Shown here: positions 34,418-42,881 of the stretch, piece by piece
Numbering within the stretch: the first letter of the stretch is position 1
Layout of the letters: every line of letters begins with the position of its first letter
Assembly: GCA_028284235.1 (NCBI GenBank)
Contig: JANQSC010000044.1
Span: forward strand, 1 to 64,000
Source of the DNA: Opitutaceae bacterium
Lineage (GTDB): Bacteria > Verrucomicrobiota > Verrucomicrobiia > Opitutales > Opitutaceae
Reading direction: 5' to 3'
DNA length: 64,000 nt
Program-made: the position numbers and the translations under genes
Notes under the pieces: generated by a model
Databases searched by the model: none
What the model saw: only the letters and a program-made list of their open reading frames with translations
Told to the model about the DNA's origin: nothing

Positions 34418-35341
34418 TCAGTCCACAGTTTGGGCCGCCTTTGCTTCCAGACTTTCCGCGACTAAGTCGTCGTCGGAATCGCGCCAGCGCCGATGGTACC
34501 AGAAATAGTGTTCGGGACCTTCGAGGATGGCGTTGCCGAGGGCGGCGCTGTAGGCGTCGGTAACGGATTGCTTGATGATTTCTTTGTCCGCGTCGAGATC
34601 GACGGGGATTTCTTCGATTTCGACGAGATGCGTTCCGTCCTCGCCTCGGTGTCCGACCATATTGAAGCAGGGTATCCGGTTTCTCGCGACGAATGCTCCG
34701 GGCAGAGCCAGCATGGGGGTCGCTTTGCCGAGAAATTCCGAGAGCGTGCCGCCGGAGCCGGCGTGCTGGTCCGCGACCATGATGACGCATCGGCCTTCGT
34801 CGAGCGAGGTTATGATTTTCTTGACGGCGGAACGGCCTTTGGGAATGAGCGTGGTGCGCGACCGGGATGTTCGGTGGACGAAGGCGTCGATACGTTTGTT
34901 GCGCTGCCGACCCACGAGCAGGGAGACAGGAAGCCCTTCCGCGGCTAAGGCGGCAAAATAAATTCCCCAGGTGCCGAAGTGGCCGGTAGTGAGAATGCAT
35001 CCGCGTCCCGATTTCAGCGCCGCTACAATTTTATCATTTCCTTTCAAGCGGACCAATTCATCGAGTCGGTCGCCGTCTTTTCCGTTGTAGCGAATCATCT
35101 CGGTGGAGGACCGTCCGAAATTGCGAGCCGCCTTGGCTCCGAGGCGGACAATTTCCTTTTCGGTTTTTTGGGGAAACACTCGCCGCAGATTGGACAGGAT
35201 GACGTCTCTTCGTATGCCGGTGAGCCAGGCGAATTGACCGATGCAAGCTCCGATAAAAAGGGCGAGTTTCCGGGGCATCCAGATCACTGGCTTGGCAAAG
35301 CAGATGAACAGATAGTACTGGAGCGCGTGCGAGGAGAGCAT
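34418..35341 (-). CDS. LpxL/HtrB-like lysophospholipid acyltransferase
   Basis: Inner-membrane acyltransferase family acting on lipid A or related acyl acceptors, 307 residues. A hydrophobic N-terminus (10-40), TTGHFGTWGI (118-127), VADQHAG (about 194), and GPEHYFWYHRRWR near the C-terminus match the LpxL/HtrB family. The catalytic HX4D/E box reads His121-FGTW-Gly126: the usual acidic residue is Gly, confirmed from the bases (CAC TTC GGC ACC TGG GGA on the coding strand). It may be inactive, use another residue, or have another substrate. Confidence 0.85.
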   Translation of the reverse strand: MLSSHALQYYLFICFAKPVIWMPRKLALFIGACIGQFAWLTGIRRDVILSNLRRVFPQKTEKEIVRLGAKAARNFGRSSTEMIRYNGKDGDRLDELVRLKGNDKIVAALKSGRGCILTTGHFGTWGIYFAALAAEGLPVSLLVGRQRNKRIDAFVHRTSRSRTTLIPKGRSAVKKIITSLDEGRCVIMVADQHAGSGGTLSEFLGKATPMLALPGAFVARNRIPCFNMVGHRGEDGTHLVEIEEIPVDLDADKEIIKQSVTDAYSAALGNAILEGPEHYFWYHRRWRDSDDDLVAESLEAKAAQTVD

Positions 35342-35512
35342 TCGGTGTCGGGTTGCATCCCCGGGCGATCAGTCGCCGCCTCCAGAGATGCAGGGAGGGT
35401 GTTGAAGGGACTGGAATAAATCGAGTCCTAATTGCGGCGCTCGACGGGAGCTTTCCGACGAGGGAAAACTCGATCTTCGGCGGTATCCGCGGGGGCGACG
35501 CCTGAATCGACG

Positions 35513-36442
35513 CTAGTTGAGGGCGTGGAGGGACTCGCCGTTTTCCGCTTCGGACTCGGAGTTGGAGGTGAGCGAGAGAATGCGTTGAGTCGTGAGAATG
35601 TAGTCCTCGGCGACTTTCATGGACGCTTCGCGTTTGCTCATGAGAACCATGGGAAGACCCTGCAGGACCGCGCGGCCGACGGTGACGGAATGGCGGATCT
35701 GTTCGGGGAAAACGCAGGCGGTTTCCGGCACTTTGTTCTGGCTCGCGAAGCGTTCGATCTGGGCGTTGAATCGCTCGAGCGGAACGTCGATGTTGGCGCC
35801 AGGCTTGACGGCGTTGAGCGAGACTCCGAGCACTTGGGCTTCGGGGGCGGACAGCATGTCGCGCCATTTGCGGCTTTGGCGTCGGAAGCTCTCGAGTTTG
35901 TCGATGAGCAGGTGAAATCCGATAATGCTCAAGGCGTCGGGATTGGCGGGAACGATGATGTGGTCGCTGCAAAAGACGGCGCACTGGGGCGCGTGGAAGA
36001 AGCTCGGCGGGCAGTCGAAGAAGATGTAGTCGTAGTTGCTTTCGACTTCCTGCAGCTCCTCGTAGAAATGGGCGTAGAAGGGTTTTTCCCAGGGATTGGG
36101 CACCTCGTGCTCGAGATCCATCAAGTTGAAGCTGGCGGGAACGAGGTCGAGACCTTTGAGGGCGAGTTCGCCTTCGGTGTCGCGCACTACGTCTTTTTGG
36201 ATACAGGCTCGGAGGGAGGATCCGTTCTCCTTGAACACGTTCAAAATGAAGTTTTCGGGATTGCGATTCAACGCGTTCCAACGGTCAAGTCGCATGAGCC
36301 AAATGCTCGAGTTGCTTTGGGCGTCGAAATCGACCACAAGGACGCGCTTGCCCATGTAGGCGAGGCACGACGCCACGTTAACGAGAAGAGAGGTTTTCCC
36401 GACACCCCCTTTAAGATTCAAAAAGCTGATTTTCGTCGCCAT
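35513..36442 (-). CDS. ParA-family ATPase (orphan)
   Basis: ParA/MinD-type ATPase for positioning DNA or protein cargo, 309 residues. Deviant Walker A KGGVGKTS (11-18, with signature Lys11), VDFDAQS (38-44) and Walker B IFFDCPPS near 140. No ParB gene, parS site or plasmid replication gene is seen. A disordered 157-residue protein is encoded divergently from a shared promoter region. Orphan ParAs often position other cargo (for example McdA with a small McdB partner), so a cargo-positioning role is possible. It may alternatively be a chromosome-segregation homologue separated from parB. Confidence 0.9.
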   Translation of the reverse strand: MATKISFLNLKGGVGKTSLLVNVASCLAYMGKRVLVVDFDAQSNSSIWLMRLDRWNALNRNPENFILNVFKENGSSLRACIQKDVVRDTEGELALKGLDLVPASFNLMDLEHEVPNPWEKPFYAHFYEELQEVESNYDYIFFDCPPSFFHAPQCAVFCSDHIIVPANPDALSIIGFHLLIDKLESFRRQSRKWRDMLSAPEAQVLGVSLNAVKPGANIDVPLERFNAQIERFASQNKVPETACVFPEQIRHSVTVGRAVLQGLPMVLMSKREASMKVAEDYILTTQRILSLTSNSESEAENGESLHALN

Positions 36443-36610
36443 GATTTAACCTCGCGAGGTTCCTCTTTCAGTACTCGGCATCCTGAGGGCTTCCCTGCAG
36501 TTTCCGTCGGAGAAAGACCGAGTATTTGCTAGATTAACATTTCTTTAAAATCGGGGTTGTGGACCGTTATTTACAATTCAGCTTCGGTAGCTAGAGTTAC
36601 GGTTTTGGAA

Positions 36611-37084
36611 ATGCCTGAAGACGCGAAGGATAGCAGTATTTTCGACGCCGTCGCCCGCCGTCGCGAGCGGAGCTCGGAATTGTCGCGCCGGGCGTCGGAA
36701 CAAGGGGTGGGGAAGCGCGGCCCGAAGCCCGGAGAATTGGGCGAATCCGAGGACGAAAACCTGATGGACTTGGCCAGTGAAGCGGCGGCGCCGACAAGCG
36801 AATCCGCCGGAGACGCGGCGAATATCGACGACGAAGTTATCGCCAATTTGGGTACGGGGAAAAACGACTATGGCGTGTTGGACGAATTGATGCCCCAGAT
36901 CGACTTCGACGCGATTCCATTGACCCAGCCAAAGCGGGTTATGGCCAAGGGACGCGCTGATTCCGGAAACGATACCGACGTTCTGCCGGACGACGACGGC
37001 CGCCCGAATCCGCCGCCGTCGCGTGCCCCGAAGCGAAAGAAGAAACCGGCGTCGCTGCTGGACTCGTACTTCAAGGGGCTATAG
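36611..37084 (+). CDS. Hypothetical low-complexity charged protein divergent from ParA
   Basis: A 157-residue protein I do not recognise. The N-terminus (MPEDAKDSSIFDAVARRRER) is a charged helix, followed by a basic stretch ending KRGPKPGELGE. The middle is acidic and Ala/Ser-rich. The C-terminus is basic and Pro-rich (PPPSRAPKRKKKPASLLDSY), ending FKGL. It looks largely disordered. ATG 36611 is used; earlier starts (TTG 36557 or 36602) add little. It shares a divergent promoter region with the ParA gene and could be its adaptor or DNA-bound partner. This is inference from position and composition only. Confidence 0.62.
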   Translation: MPEDAKDSSIFDAVARRRERSSELSRRASEQGVGKRGPKPGELGESEDENLMDLASEAAAPTSESAGDAANIDDEVIANLGTGKNDYGVLDELMPQIDFDAIPLTQPKRVMAKGRADSGNDTDVLPDDDGRPNPPPSRAPKRKKKPASLLDSYFKGL

Positions 37085-37092
37085 AAAATCCT

Positions 37093-37171
37093 GTAGGGCT
37101 GGCGCTTGCGCCACGCCGCGAATGTGAGGTGAAACGCAAACTACGCGGCGCTTCGCAAGCGAAGGCCCTAC
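37093..37171. repeat. Family B hairpin element, copy 4
   Basis: Left arm GTAGGGCTGGCGCTTGCGCC, right arm GGCGCTTCGCAAGCGAAGGC ending in CCTAC at 37171. The two arms are imperfectly complementary in the middle, as if from different subtypes. Confidence 0.8.
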
Positions 37172-37216
37172 ACAAGGGGCTGTAGACAAAACAAGATTCA
37201 TCTCGTTCAATCCCAT

Positions 37217-37335
37217 TGTTCGCTTGGCGAACACCCATTGGCTCCGCAACGCGGAGACACTAGGTCGGAACGACCGATGTTTAACAACGCTTCGCTCGTT
37301 GCCACTTCGTGGCAAATAGGCGCTCTTGCAGAGCG
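37217..37335. repeat. Array of six short hairpins
   Basis: Consecutive small stem-loops, mostly with 3-base loops: TGTTCGC/GCGAACA (37217-37233), CTCCGC/GCGGAG (37242-37256), GGTCG/CGACC (37263-37275), CAACG/CGTTG (37285-37301), GCCAC/GTGGC (37301-37313) and CGCTCT/AGAGCG (37321-37335). It includes TTTAACAACGC, similar to family A ends. It lies just 3' of the CvfB gene. Confidence 0.65.
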
Positions 37336-37341
37336 ATAGGT

Positions 37342-38187
37342 TTATCGTTCGTTTTCGACCACGGCCGTGCCGTTGTTTTCGAATCGGACGCGGCGTTGCT
37401 TGTAGAGCGAGCCGAGGGCTTGTTTGAAGGCCTTTTTGCTCACGCCGAATCGCGAGCGGATTTGCTCGGGAGGCGTTTTGTCGTCGAAAGGGATGAAGCC
37501 GCCTGATTCGACGAGGGCGTCGAAAATCTCTTCCGCGAGCGGAAGAACGCGACGGTAGCCGGCGGGGTCGCGGCGCAGATCGACTTTACCGTCGGGACGG
37601 ACTTGCTTGATGAATCCTTGCAGGCGTTGTCCGTATTCAAGCGGTTCCGACAATTCGCTTTTGTAGAGGAGGCCGGTGTGGGCGTTTTCGATGATGGCTC
37701 GATAACCCAACGGGGTCTCTTCGACTACGAGCAAATCGACCGCTTCGCCAGATCGGTAGTCGGGCCGAGCGATATCGACGTGGCGATTCAGGCGGGCGCT
37801 GGCGACGATGCGGTCGCTTCTGGGATCGAGCATGACATAGACCACAACCGAGCGTCCCGGCCGCAGCAGGCGTTTTTGCTCGCGGAATGGAAGCAGGAGG
37901 TCCTTCTCGAGACCCCAATCGAGAAAGACGCCGAGTCGTTCGTGAGTCTCGACTACTTTCAGACAGGCGAACTGACCGACCGTGGCGATCGGTTTGCGCG
38001 TGGTGGCGATGAGACGGTCTTCGGAATCGCGGTAGACGAATACGTCGAGCACTTCTCCGACGGTCGCCCAGTCGGGAGTCACGGCTTTGGGCAGGAGGAT
38101 TTCGCCCAAATTTTCTCCGTCCAAGTAGCTCCCCTGGGAGGACTCTTTGATTACGGTGAGCCGATTCTGTTTGCCGATTTCCGCCAT
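37342..38187 (-). CDS. cvfB: CvfB-family S1 RNA-binding protein
   Basis: A 281-residue RNA-binding protein with S1-like OB folds and a C-terminal winged helix. MAEIGKQNRLTVIKESSQGS and the DGENLGEILLPK segment are the typical CvfB start. LGVFLDWGLEKDLLLPF is the S1 core, and RFGVSKKAFKQALGSLYKQR the winged helix. In Staphylococcus aureus CvfB affects virulence gene expression; elsewhere its role is general RNA control. ATG 38187 is chosen over the longer frame (38304), which reads into a repeat. Downstream lies a hairpin array. Confidence 0.93.
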   Translation of the reverse strand: MAEIGKQNRLTVIKESSQGSYLDGENLGEILLPKAVTPDWATVGEVLDVFVYRDSEDRLIATTRKPIATVGQFACLKVVETHERLGVFLDWGLEKDLLLPFREQKRLLRPGRSVVVYVMLDPRSDRIVASARLNRHVDIARPDYRSGEAVDLLVVEETPLGYRAIIENAHTGLLYKSELSEPLEYGQRLQGFIKQVRPDGKVDLRRDPAGYRRVLPLAEEIFDALVESGGFIPFDDKTPPEQIRSRFGVSKKAFKQALGSLYKQRRVRFENNGTAVVENER

Positions 38188-38283
38188 GAAGTACCGCACC
38201 GTAGCGGAGAATCGAAGGAAGGGGAGCTTTATTTGAAGAGTGAATTGTGAAGTGTGAAGAGTGAAGGCTTGGATAAACGCGTC

Positions 38284-38332
38284 GGGACGCCGCGTTCCAC
38301 CCATAGTGAAAATAGGTGGAACCCGACGTCCC
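38284..38332. repeat. Family D inverted repeat
   Basis: GGGACGCCGCGTTCCACC (38284-38301) pairs with GGTGGAACCCGACGTCCC (38315-38332), 18 positions with two mismatches and a 13-base loop. A single-arm relative lies at 21392. Confidence 0.75.
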
Positions 38333-38431
38333 GGCGGGTTTTGTTGATTTGGTTCAGGATGGAGCGATGGAGGGAGAGGGAGAATGAGAGATTGCTCAGC
38401 CTGGGAGGAGCCTCATTCTAGGCGGGTGACA

Positions 38432-39517
38432 ATGACTGTTTTGCTTCTGTTTATTGGGTTGTTGGCGGGATTGGCGTTGCTGCGTTTGGTTTTGTTTCGC
38501 GGGCCGTTTGCGTCGCCGCAGGAGCCGCCGCGGGGGATTCTCGATATGCATTGCCATACGGCGGGAATCGGCGAGGGAGACAGCGGGGCGTGGATATCGG
38601 ACGAGCTCCGACGGAGTTGGAAGTTTCCGCTCTATTTGAAGATTTTCGGAACGAGCGAGGCGAAATTGAAGGAGCGCGGGGATGAGTCGCTGCTGGAGAC
38701 GATCTCTCGTTCGATCACGGAATCTGAGTTTGTCGGCGGGGCGGTGATCTTGGCGATGGATGCTCCCTACAATCGGGATGGCACTCTGAATCGAGCGGCG
38801 GGGGAGGTGTGCGTTCCCAATCGGTTTGTCGGCGAGTCCGTCGCGGCGTATTCGAATCTCTATTTCGGAGCGAGCGTGCATCCGGATCGTGGGGACGCTC
38901 TGGAAGAGCTGGAATGGTCGAAGGCGAATGGCGCGGTACTGGTAAAATGGCTACCGAATATCCAGGATATCGATCCCGCGGACGAGCGATACGATGCCTA
39001 CTACGATCGATTGGCGGCGTTGGACTTGCCATTGCTGACCCATGTGGGCGACGAGGATTCCTTCTCGAAATCCAACGACGCGCTGGCGGACCCGAAGCGT
39101 TTGCGGCGCCCCTTGGAGCGAGGAGTGCGGGTGATCGCCGCCCACGTGGCGAGTTCGGGCGAGTCGGAAGGACAAGAAAACGTGGAGCGACTGTTGGAAA
39201 TGATGCCGGAGTTTCCTAATCTCTTCGCGGACTTGTCTACACTCACTCAATACAATCGCAAACGGTACTTGCGGACGGTGTTAACCGACCCGCGATTGGA
39301 AGGACGCTTGATGTACGGCACGGACTATCCGCTAACCAACACGCCCATGGTGACGCCGCTTCAGTATTCGTTGAACTTGAGATTGGGCGATATGTGGTCG
39401 CTGTGGAGAGAAAAGAACTCGTGGGATCGGGATGTCCGTTTGAAGGCCGCCCTCGGCGTGAAACAGGATGTGTTTACGTTGAGTCGAGATTTTTTGAAGA
39501 TCGGGGAACAGGGATAG
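38432..39517 (+). CDS. Membrane-anchored amidohydrolase (TIM-barrel, metal dependent)
   Basis: A 361-residue hydrolase with one N-terminal transmembrane helix (about 2-22), then ILDMHCHTAG (His40, His42), LTHVGDED, VIAAHVASSGES and YGTDYPLTN, the metal/catalytic pattern of Amidohydro_2-like enzymes. ATG 38432 is chosen; the extra 16 residues from 38384 are polar and unconserved. It is anchored and probably faces the periplasm. It stands alone, with a family A repeat directly downstream. Its substrate is unknown. Confidence 0.85.
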   Translation: MTVLLLFIGLLAGLALLRLVLFRGPFASPQEPPRGILDMHCHTAGIGEGDSGAWISDELRRSWKFPLYLKIFGTSEAKLKERGDESLLETISRSITESEFVGGAVILAMDAPYNRDGTLNRAAGEVCVPNRFVGESVAAYSNLYFGASVHPDRGDALEELEWSKANGAVLVKWLPNIQDIDPADERYDAYYDRLAALDLPLLTHVGDEDSFSKSNDALADPKRLRRPLERGVRVIAAHVASSGESEGQENVERLLEMMPEFPNLFADLSTLTQYNRKRYLRTVLTDPRLEGRLMYGTDYPLTNTPMVTPLQYSLNLRLGDMWSLWREKNSWDRDVRLKAALGVKQDVFTLSRDFLKIGEQG

Positions 39518-39533
39518 ACTGGGAACTGGAGTT

Positions 39534-39707
39534 TTTTAACAGGATGCGGTCACTTCGCTCCCTCGTTTGATCCTGTCCCGGTTCGGGACAGGAACTTGAT
39601 TGATCGAAAAATGAAATAGTTTCACCGATTGAAAAATCATCAAGTTCCCGTCTCCGACGGGATCAAGTGAGGGAACCCGCTCAGCGGGTGACCGCATCCT
39701 GTTAAAA
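39534..39707. repeat. Family A cruciform element, copy 2
   Basis: Perfect 20-bp outer arms TTTTAACAGGATGCGGTCAC (39534-39553) and GTGACCGCATCCTGTTAAAA (39688-39707). Inner hairpins are CCTGTCCCG/CGGGACAGG (39572-39592) and CCCGTC/GACGGG (39647-39661), with AACTTGAT (39593) pairing to ATCAAGTT (39639). It fills most of the 302-base gap between two genes; the rest (39708-39819) holds only the importer promoter region. Confidence 0.9.
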
Positions 39708-39819
39708 CAACTTCGACCTAAGTTCCTGTTCCCGGAACGCTTTCCGGTTCCGCCTTGTCCGAAACATTCGCCCTCGACGTTATTACGTTAACCCCCTATC
39801 AGAAAGAAAATCGATTTTC

Positions 39820-41127
39820 ATGACTGCTCGAAACTACCTTAATTCGATGAAACGCATTGCTTCAGTTCTGTTCGCGTTCGCGCCGTTCGCGACTGCCCAC
39901 TTGTTCGCCGAACCAGTCACCATTTGGATCAGCTCCCAGCAGGACAAGATCTACTACGACAACATGGTTCGTCTCTACCAGCAAGAGGTGGACGCCGATT
40001 TCGAGGCGGATGTACAAGCCTTTGGTTTTCGCGAGATGCCGGACAAGCTGGCCATCGCCTTCAAAACTCAGACCAACACGCCCGACATCGTCCAGCTCGA
40101 CGAAGTGTTTTTCGGTATGTACCTCAGTGGCGAGTCCCCGTTCGTCGACCTGACCGACCGCGTCAAAGCAGCCGGCCTCGACCAATCGCTCATGCCGCAG
40201 CGCTTGGAGCTCTTCACCCAAAACGGTCGCGTGCTCGGGCTGCCGCAGTCTTTGAGCGCCGTTGTGCTGTACTACCGTCGCGACTTGTTCGAGCAGTACC
40301 GACTCTCTCCGAGCGAATTCAAGACCTGGGACGACCTGATGGAGATCGGGGAAGAGCTGGCGGCCCAAAACCAGCCGTTTCTTGCCATGGACCCGACTTA
40401 CTTCGGGATTCTCTTGAGACAGCGGGGCGGGCGCCTGTTCTCGGAAACCGGCGAAGTGCTGCCCGATTTCGAACTCGCGGTCGACACGCTCGAATTCATG
40501 GGCGAACTTGCCCAAAAACGCGTCGGACTCATGCCGGATCGCGCCTCGATTTTCGATCCTGTTTTCTTCGGAGGCGATGTCGCCAACAACGAGATCGTAG
40601 CCATCATGGGCGCGGATTGGTACGGGCTCGACATGATCCAGCAATTCTCGTCCGAACTCGAAGGCGAGTGGGGGATCATGCCGCTGCCAGTTTGGACCGA
40701 CGATGAGGGCAATCCCAATTCGGCCCGCACGTCCACTTTCGCAGGCCAGGGACTCGTAATCTACAAGGGCAGCGAGGTCATCGACGAATCTTGGGAATTC
40801 ATGAAATTCGTCATGACCAACAAGGAGGCCAACGCCCAGCGTTTCCTCCAGGGCAACAGCTTTCCCGCTTACAAGCCAGCCTTCGAAGATATTCGACTGC
40901 TCCAGCCGAGTCCGTTTTTTGGATACGACGCGATGGGGCAGATTCTCGTCGACTTAGCGCCCGAAGTGCCGCGTGTCGCGATGGATCCCCGACGCCCCAT
41001 GGCGGTATTCATGATTCGCGAAGGTCTCCTCAGCAGCGTTCTCTACGGCGAAGGGGATGCTCGATCCGCCCTGGAACGTTTCAAGGCCCAAATCGAAGGC
41101 GGTGGAGGGCCTCCTCCGGAGAATTGA
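39820..41127 (+). CDS. ABC sugar importer, substrate-binding protein
   Basis: Family 1 extracellular solute-binding protein, 435 residues, with signal ending near AHLFA (residues about 10-30; Met10 at 39847 is an alternative start). VTIWISSQQDKIYYDNMVRLYQ, TPDIVQLDE and LPQSLSAVVLYYRRDLFEQY are typical of maltose/oligosaccharide binders. It is first in a three-gene operon with two permeases. The Gly/Pro-rich tail (GGGGPPPEN) is unusual but short. The ligand is probably an oligosaccharide, by family. Confidence 0.93.
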   Translation: MTARNYLNSMKRIASVLFAFAPFATAHLFAEPVTIWISSQQDKIYYDNMVRLYQQEVDADFEADVQAFGFREMPDKLAIAFKTQTNTPDIVQLDEVFFGMYLSGESPFVDLTDRVKAAGLDQSLMPQRLELFTQNGRVLGLPQSLSAVVLYYRRDLFEQYRLSPSEFKTWDDLMEIGEELAAQNQPFLAMDPTYFGILLRQRGGRLFSETGEVLPDFELAVDTLEFMGELAQKRVGLMPDRASIFDPVFFGGDVANNEIVAIMGADWYGLDMIQQFSSELEGEWGIMPLPVWTDDEGNPNSARTSTFAGQGLVIYKGSEVIDESWEFMKFVMTNKEANAQRFLQGNSFPAYKPAFEDIRLLQPSPFFGYDAMGQILVDLAPEVPRVAMDPRRPMAVFMIREGLLSSVLYGEGDARSALERFKAQIEGGGGPPPEN

Positions 41128-41139
41128 TCCGCCGGGCCT

Positions 41140-42048
41140 ATGGAGTCGACGCCTTCCGCATCGAATCCCTCGTGGAACTGGGGGGCGATTGGACTCGCCG
41201 CCCCGTTTTTCTTGTTTTTGCTCGTTTTCTGGGCGACTCCGCTCGGCAACGGGTTTGCTCAAAGTCTTGAGTCCGACACGCTTTTTGGCGACTCCGACTT
41301 CGTCGGTTTCACGCACTACGCGGCGCTGGCCGAAGACAGTCGTTATTGGAAGGCGGTTTTCAATACGTCTATATTCACCTTGGCCACGGTGAGCGTGTCG
41401 CTCGGCTTGGCGGTGTTGCTGGCTCACGGGATTCGCTTGTGTTTCAAACGTCTCCAAGGACCCATTACATTCGCCCTCATGATTCCGGGCCTGTGTCCCC
41501 CGACGGTTCTGGCGCTCTTGTTCCTCCTCGTGTTTCATGGAAAAGAAGGGCTTTTGAATCAATGGGTCATCCACCCGCTCGGGTTTGAAACGGTCAATTG
41601 GCTTTCCGACCCGGATTTCATCCTCTCGGCAATTGTCATTCAAGCGGTCTGGCGATGGACGGGATTCATGACCTTTTTCATCCTCTGCGCGTTGAACACG
41701 CGTCCGGCCGACGTTCTGGAAGCGGCGGAGCTGGACGGGGCGAGCGCGTGGCAGAGATTCTGGAAGATCAGCCTGCCGCTCGTCACTCCTACGCTTCTGT
41801 TTTGCGCGATCTACTTGATCGTCGATTGTTTCGCTCAATTCGCCGGCTCCTACGTCCTTTTCGGCGGATCGGGCGGCTCTAACGACGCCGGACTGCTCCT
41901 GGTGACCTACGCCTACCAGAAAGCGTTTGTCGGGGGAGGATTCGGCAGCGGGGCGGCGGTGAGCCTTTCCATCGTTCCCTGGCTGGCAGGGATGCTCGTC
42001 CTCGTCGCAATTGCTCCTAGTATTTTAAGGAAAGGTCGATGGACGTGA
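41140..42048 (+). CDS. ABC sugar importer permease (MalF/UgpA type)
   Basis: Inner-membrane permease of 302 residues with about six transmembrane helices, the first at residues 17-35. The cytoplasmic EAA loop reads EAAELDGASAWQRFWKISLP, contacting the ATPase. It begins 12 bases after the binding-protein stop and overlaps the next permease by 10 bases. Confidence 0.93.
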   Translation: MESTPSASNPSWNWGAIGLAAPFFLFLLVFWATPLGNGFAQSLESDTLFGDSDFVGFTHYAALAEDSRYWKAVFNTSIFTLATVSVSLGLAVLLAHGIRLCFKRLQGPITFALMIPGLCPPTVLALLFLLVFHGKEGLLNQWVIHPLGFETVNWLSDPDFILSAIVIQAVWRWTGFMTFFILCALNTRPADVLEAAELDGASAWQRFWKISLPLVTPTLLFCAIYLIVDCFAQFAGSYVLFGGSGGSNDAGLLLVTYAYQKAFVGGGFGSGAAVSLSIVPWLAGMLVLVAIAPSILRKGRWT

Positions 42049-42869
42049 ATCGCTCCGGTATTATTCAGCTCGTCGCAAGCGTGGCGATGCTCCTCGCGGC
42101 CTGCGTGTTCCTGTATCCACTCGTTTGGATGGCCCTCGGGAGCGTGAAGTCGAATAGTGAACTTTTCGATACGCGGACGTTTTGGCCGGAAACGTGGTCG
42201 CTGGAGTACTATCGAATACTCTTTTCCAGCGAATATTTCAGTTTTGATCGCAGCCTGCTCAATTCGATCTTGACCGCCCTCGCCCAGGGGATCGGGGCGA
42301 CGCTTTTGTCGGCTATGGCTGGATACGTCTTGGGAATCTATCGGTTCAAGGGGAGGGCGTGGTTACTCGGATTGGGCGTGCTGGTCGTGCTAGTGCCGGC
42401 CCAAATGGTGGCCTTGCCCTTGTTTATTTGGGTGAACACGCTCGGACTTTTCGACAATCCTGCCGGTGTGATTCTGCCCGGGCTGGTGAGCGGACTCGGA
42501 TTGTTGTTTTTCACGCGTGTTTTTCGACTCGTGCCGAAGGAGCTGATCGATCTGGCTCGGATCGAGGGCGCATCCGAGTTTCGGATTTTTCTGTCCGTTC
42601 TGCCACTGGTGAAACCCTTCTTGATCGCTTTTGGATTCGCCCATTTCGTCCTCGCCTGGCACGCGCACGTAATTCCCATGCTGATACTGCACAGCGATGG
42701 TGTGCGTACACTCCCGATCAGTCTGGCGGCGCTGTACGGGAGCAGTTTGAACGCCCCGCAAGCCGTTCTTATGGCAGGATCGTTTCTCGGGATGATCCCG
42801 CTCGTGGCGGTGTTCGCCTTCGCCTATCCCAAACTGAAATCAGCGTTGCAGGATTTCGTGGCGAACTGA
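42039..42869 (+). CDS. ABC sugar importer permease (MalG/UgpE type)
   Basis: Second permease, 276 residues, about six helices. The EAA-type loop reads ARIEGASEFRIFLSVLPLVK. Overlap with the upstream gene (42039-42048) indicates translational coupling. No ATP-binding gene follows; a family A repeat starts 13 bases after the stop. The importer therefore probably borrows a shared ATPase of the MsiK/MalK kind encoded elsewhere. Confidence 0.93.
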   Translation: MDVNRSGIIQLVASVAMLLAACVFLYPLVWMALGSVKSNSELFDTRTFWPETWSLEYYRILFSSEYFSFDRSLLNSILTALAQGIGATLLSAMAGYVLGIYRFKGRAWLLGLGVLVVLVPAQMVALPLFIWVNTLGLFDNPAGVILPGLVSGLGLLFFTRVFRLVPKELIDLARIEGASEFRIFLSVLPLVKPFLIAFGFAHFVLAWHAHVIPMLILHSDGVRTLPISLAALYGSSLNAPQAVLMAGSFLGMIPLVAVFAFAYPKLKSALQDFVAN

Positions 42870-42881
42870 GGTGGAGTTTTT

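Noticed and set aside
37217-37335. Hairpin array considered as a CRISPR array
   Set aside because: There are no regular identical repeats with unique spacers, and no cas genes are in the window.
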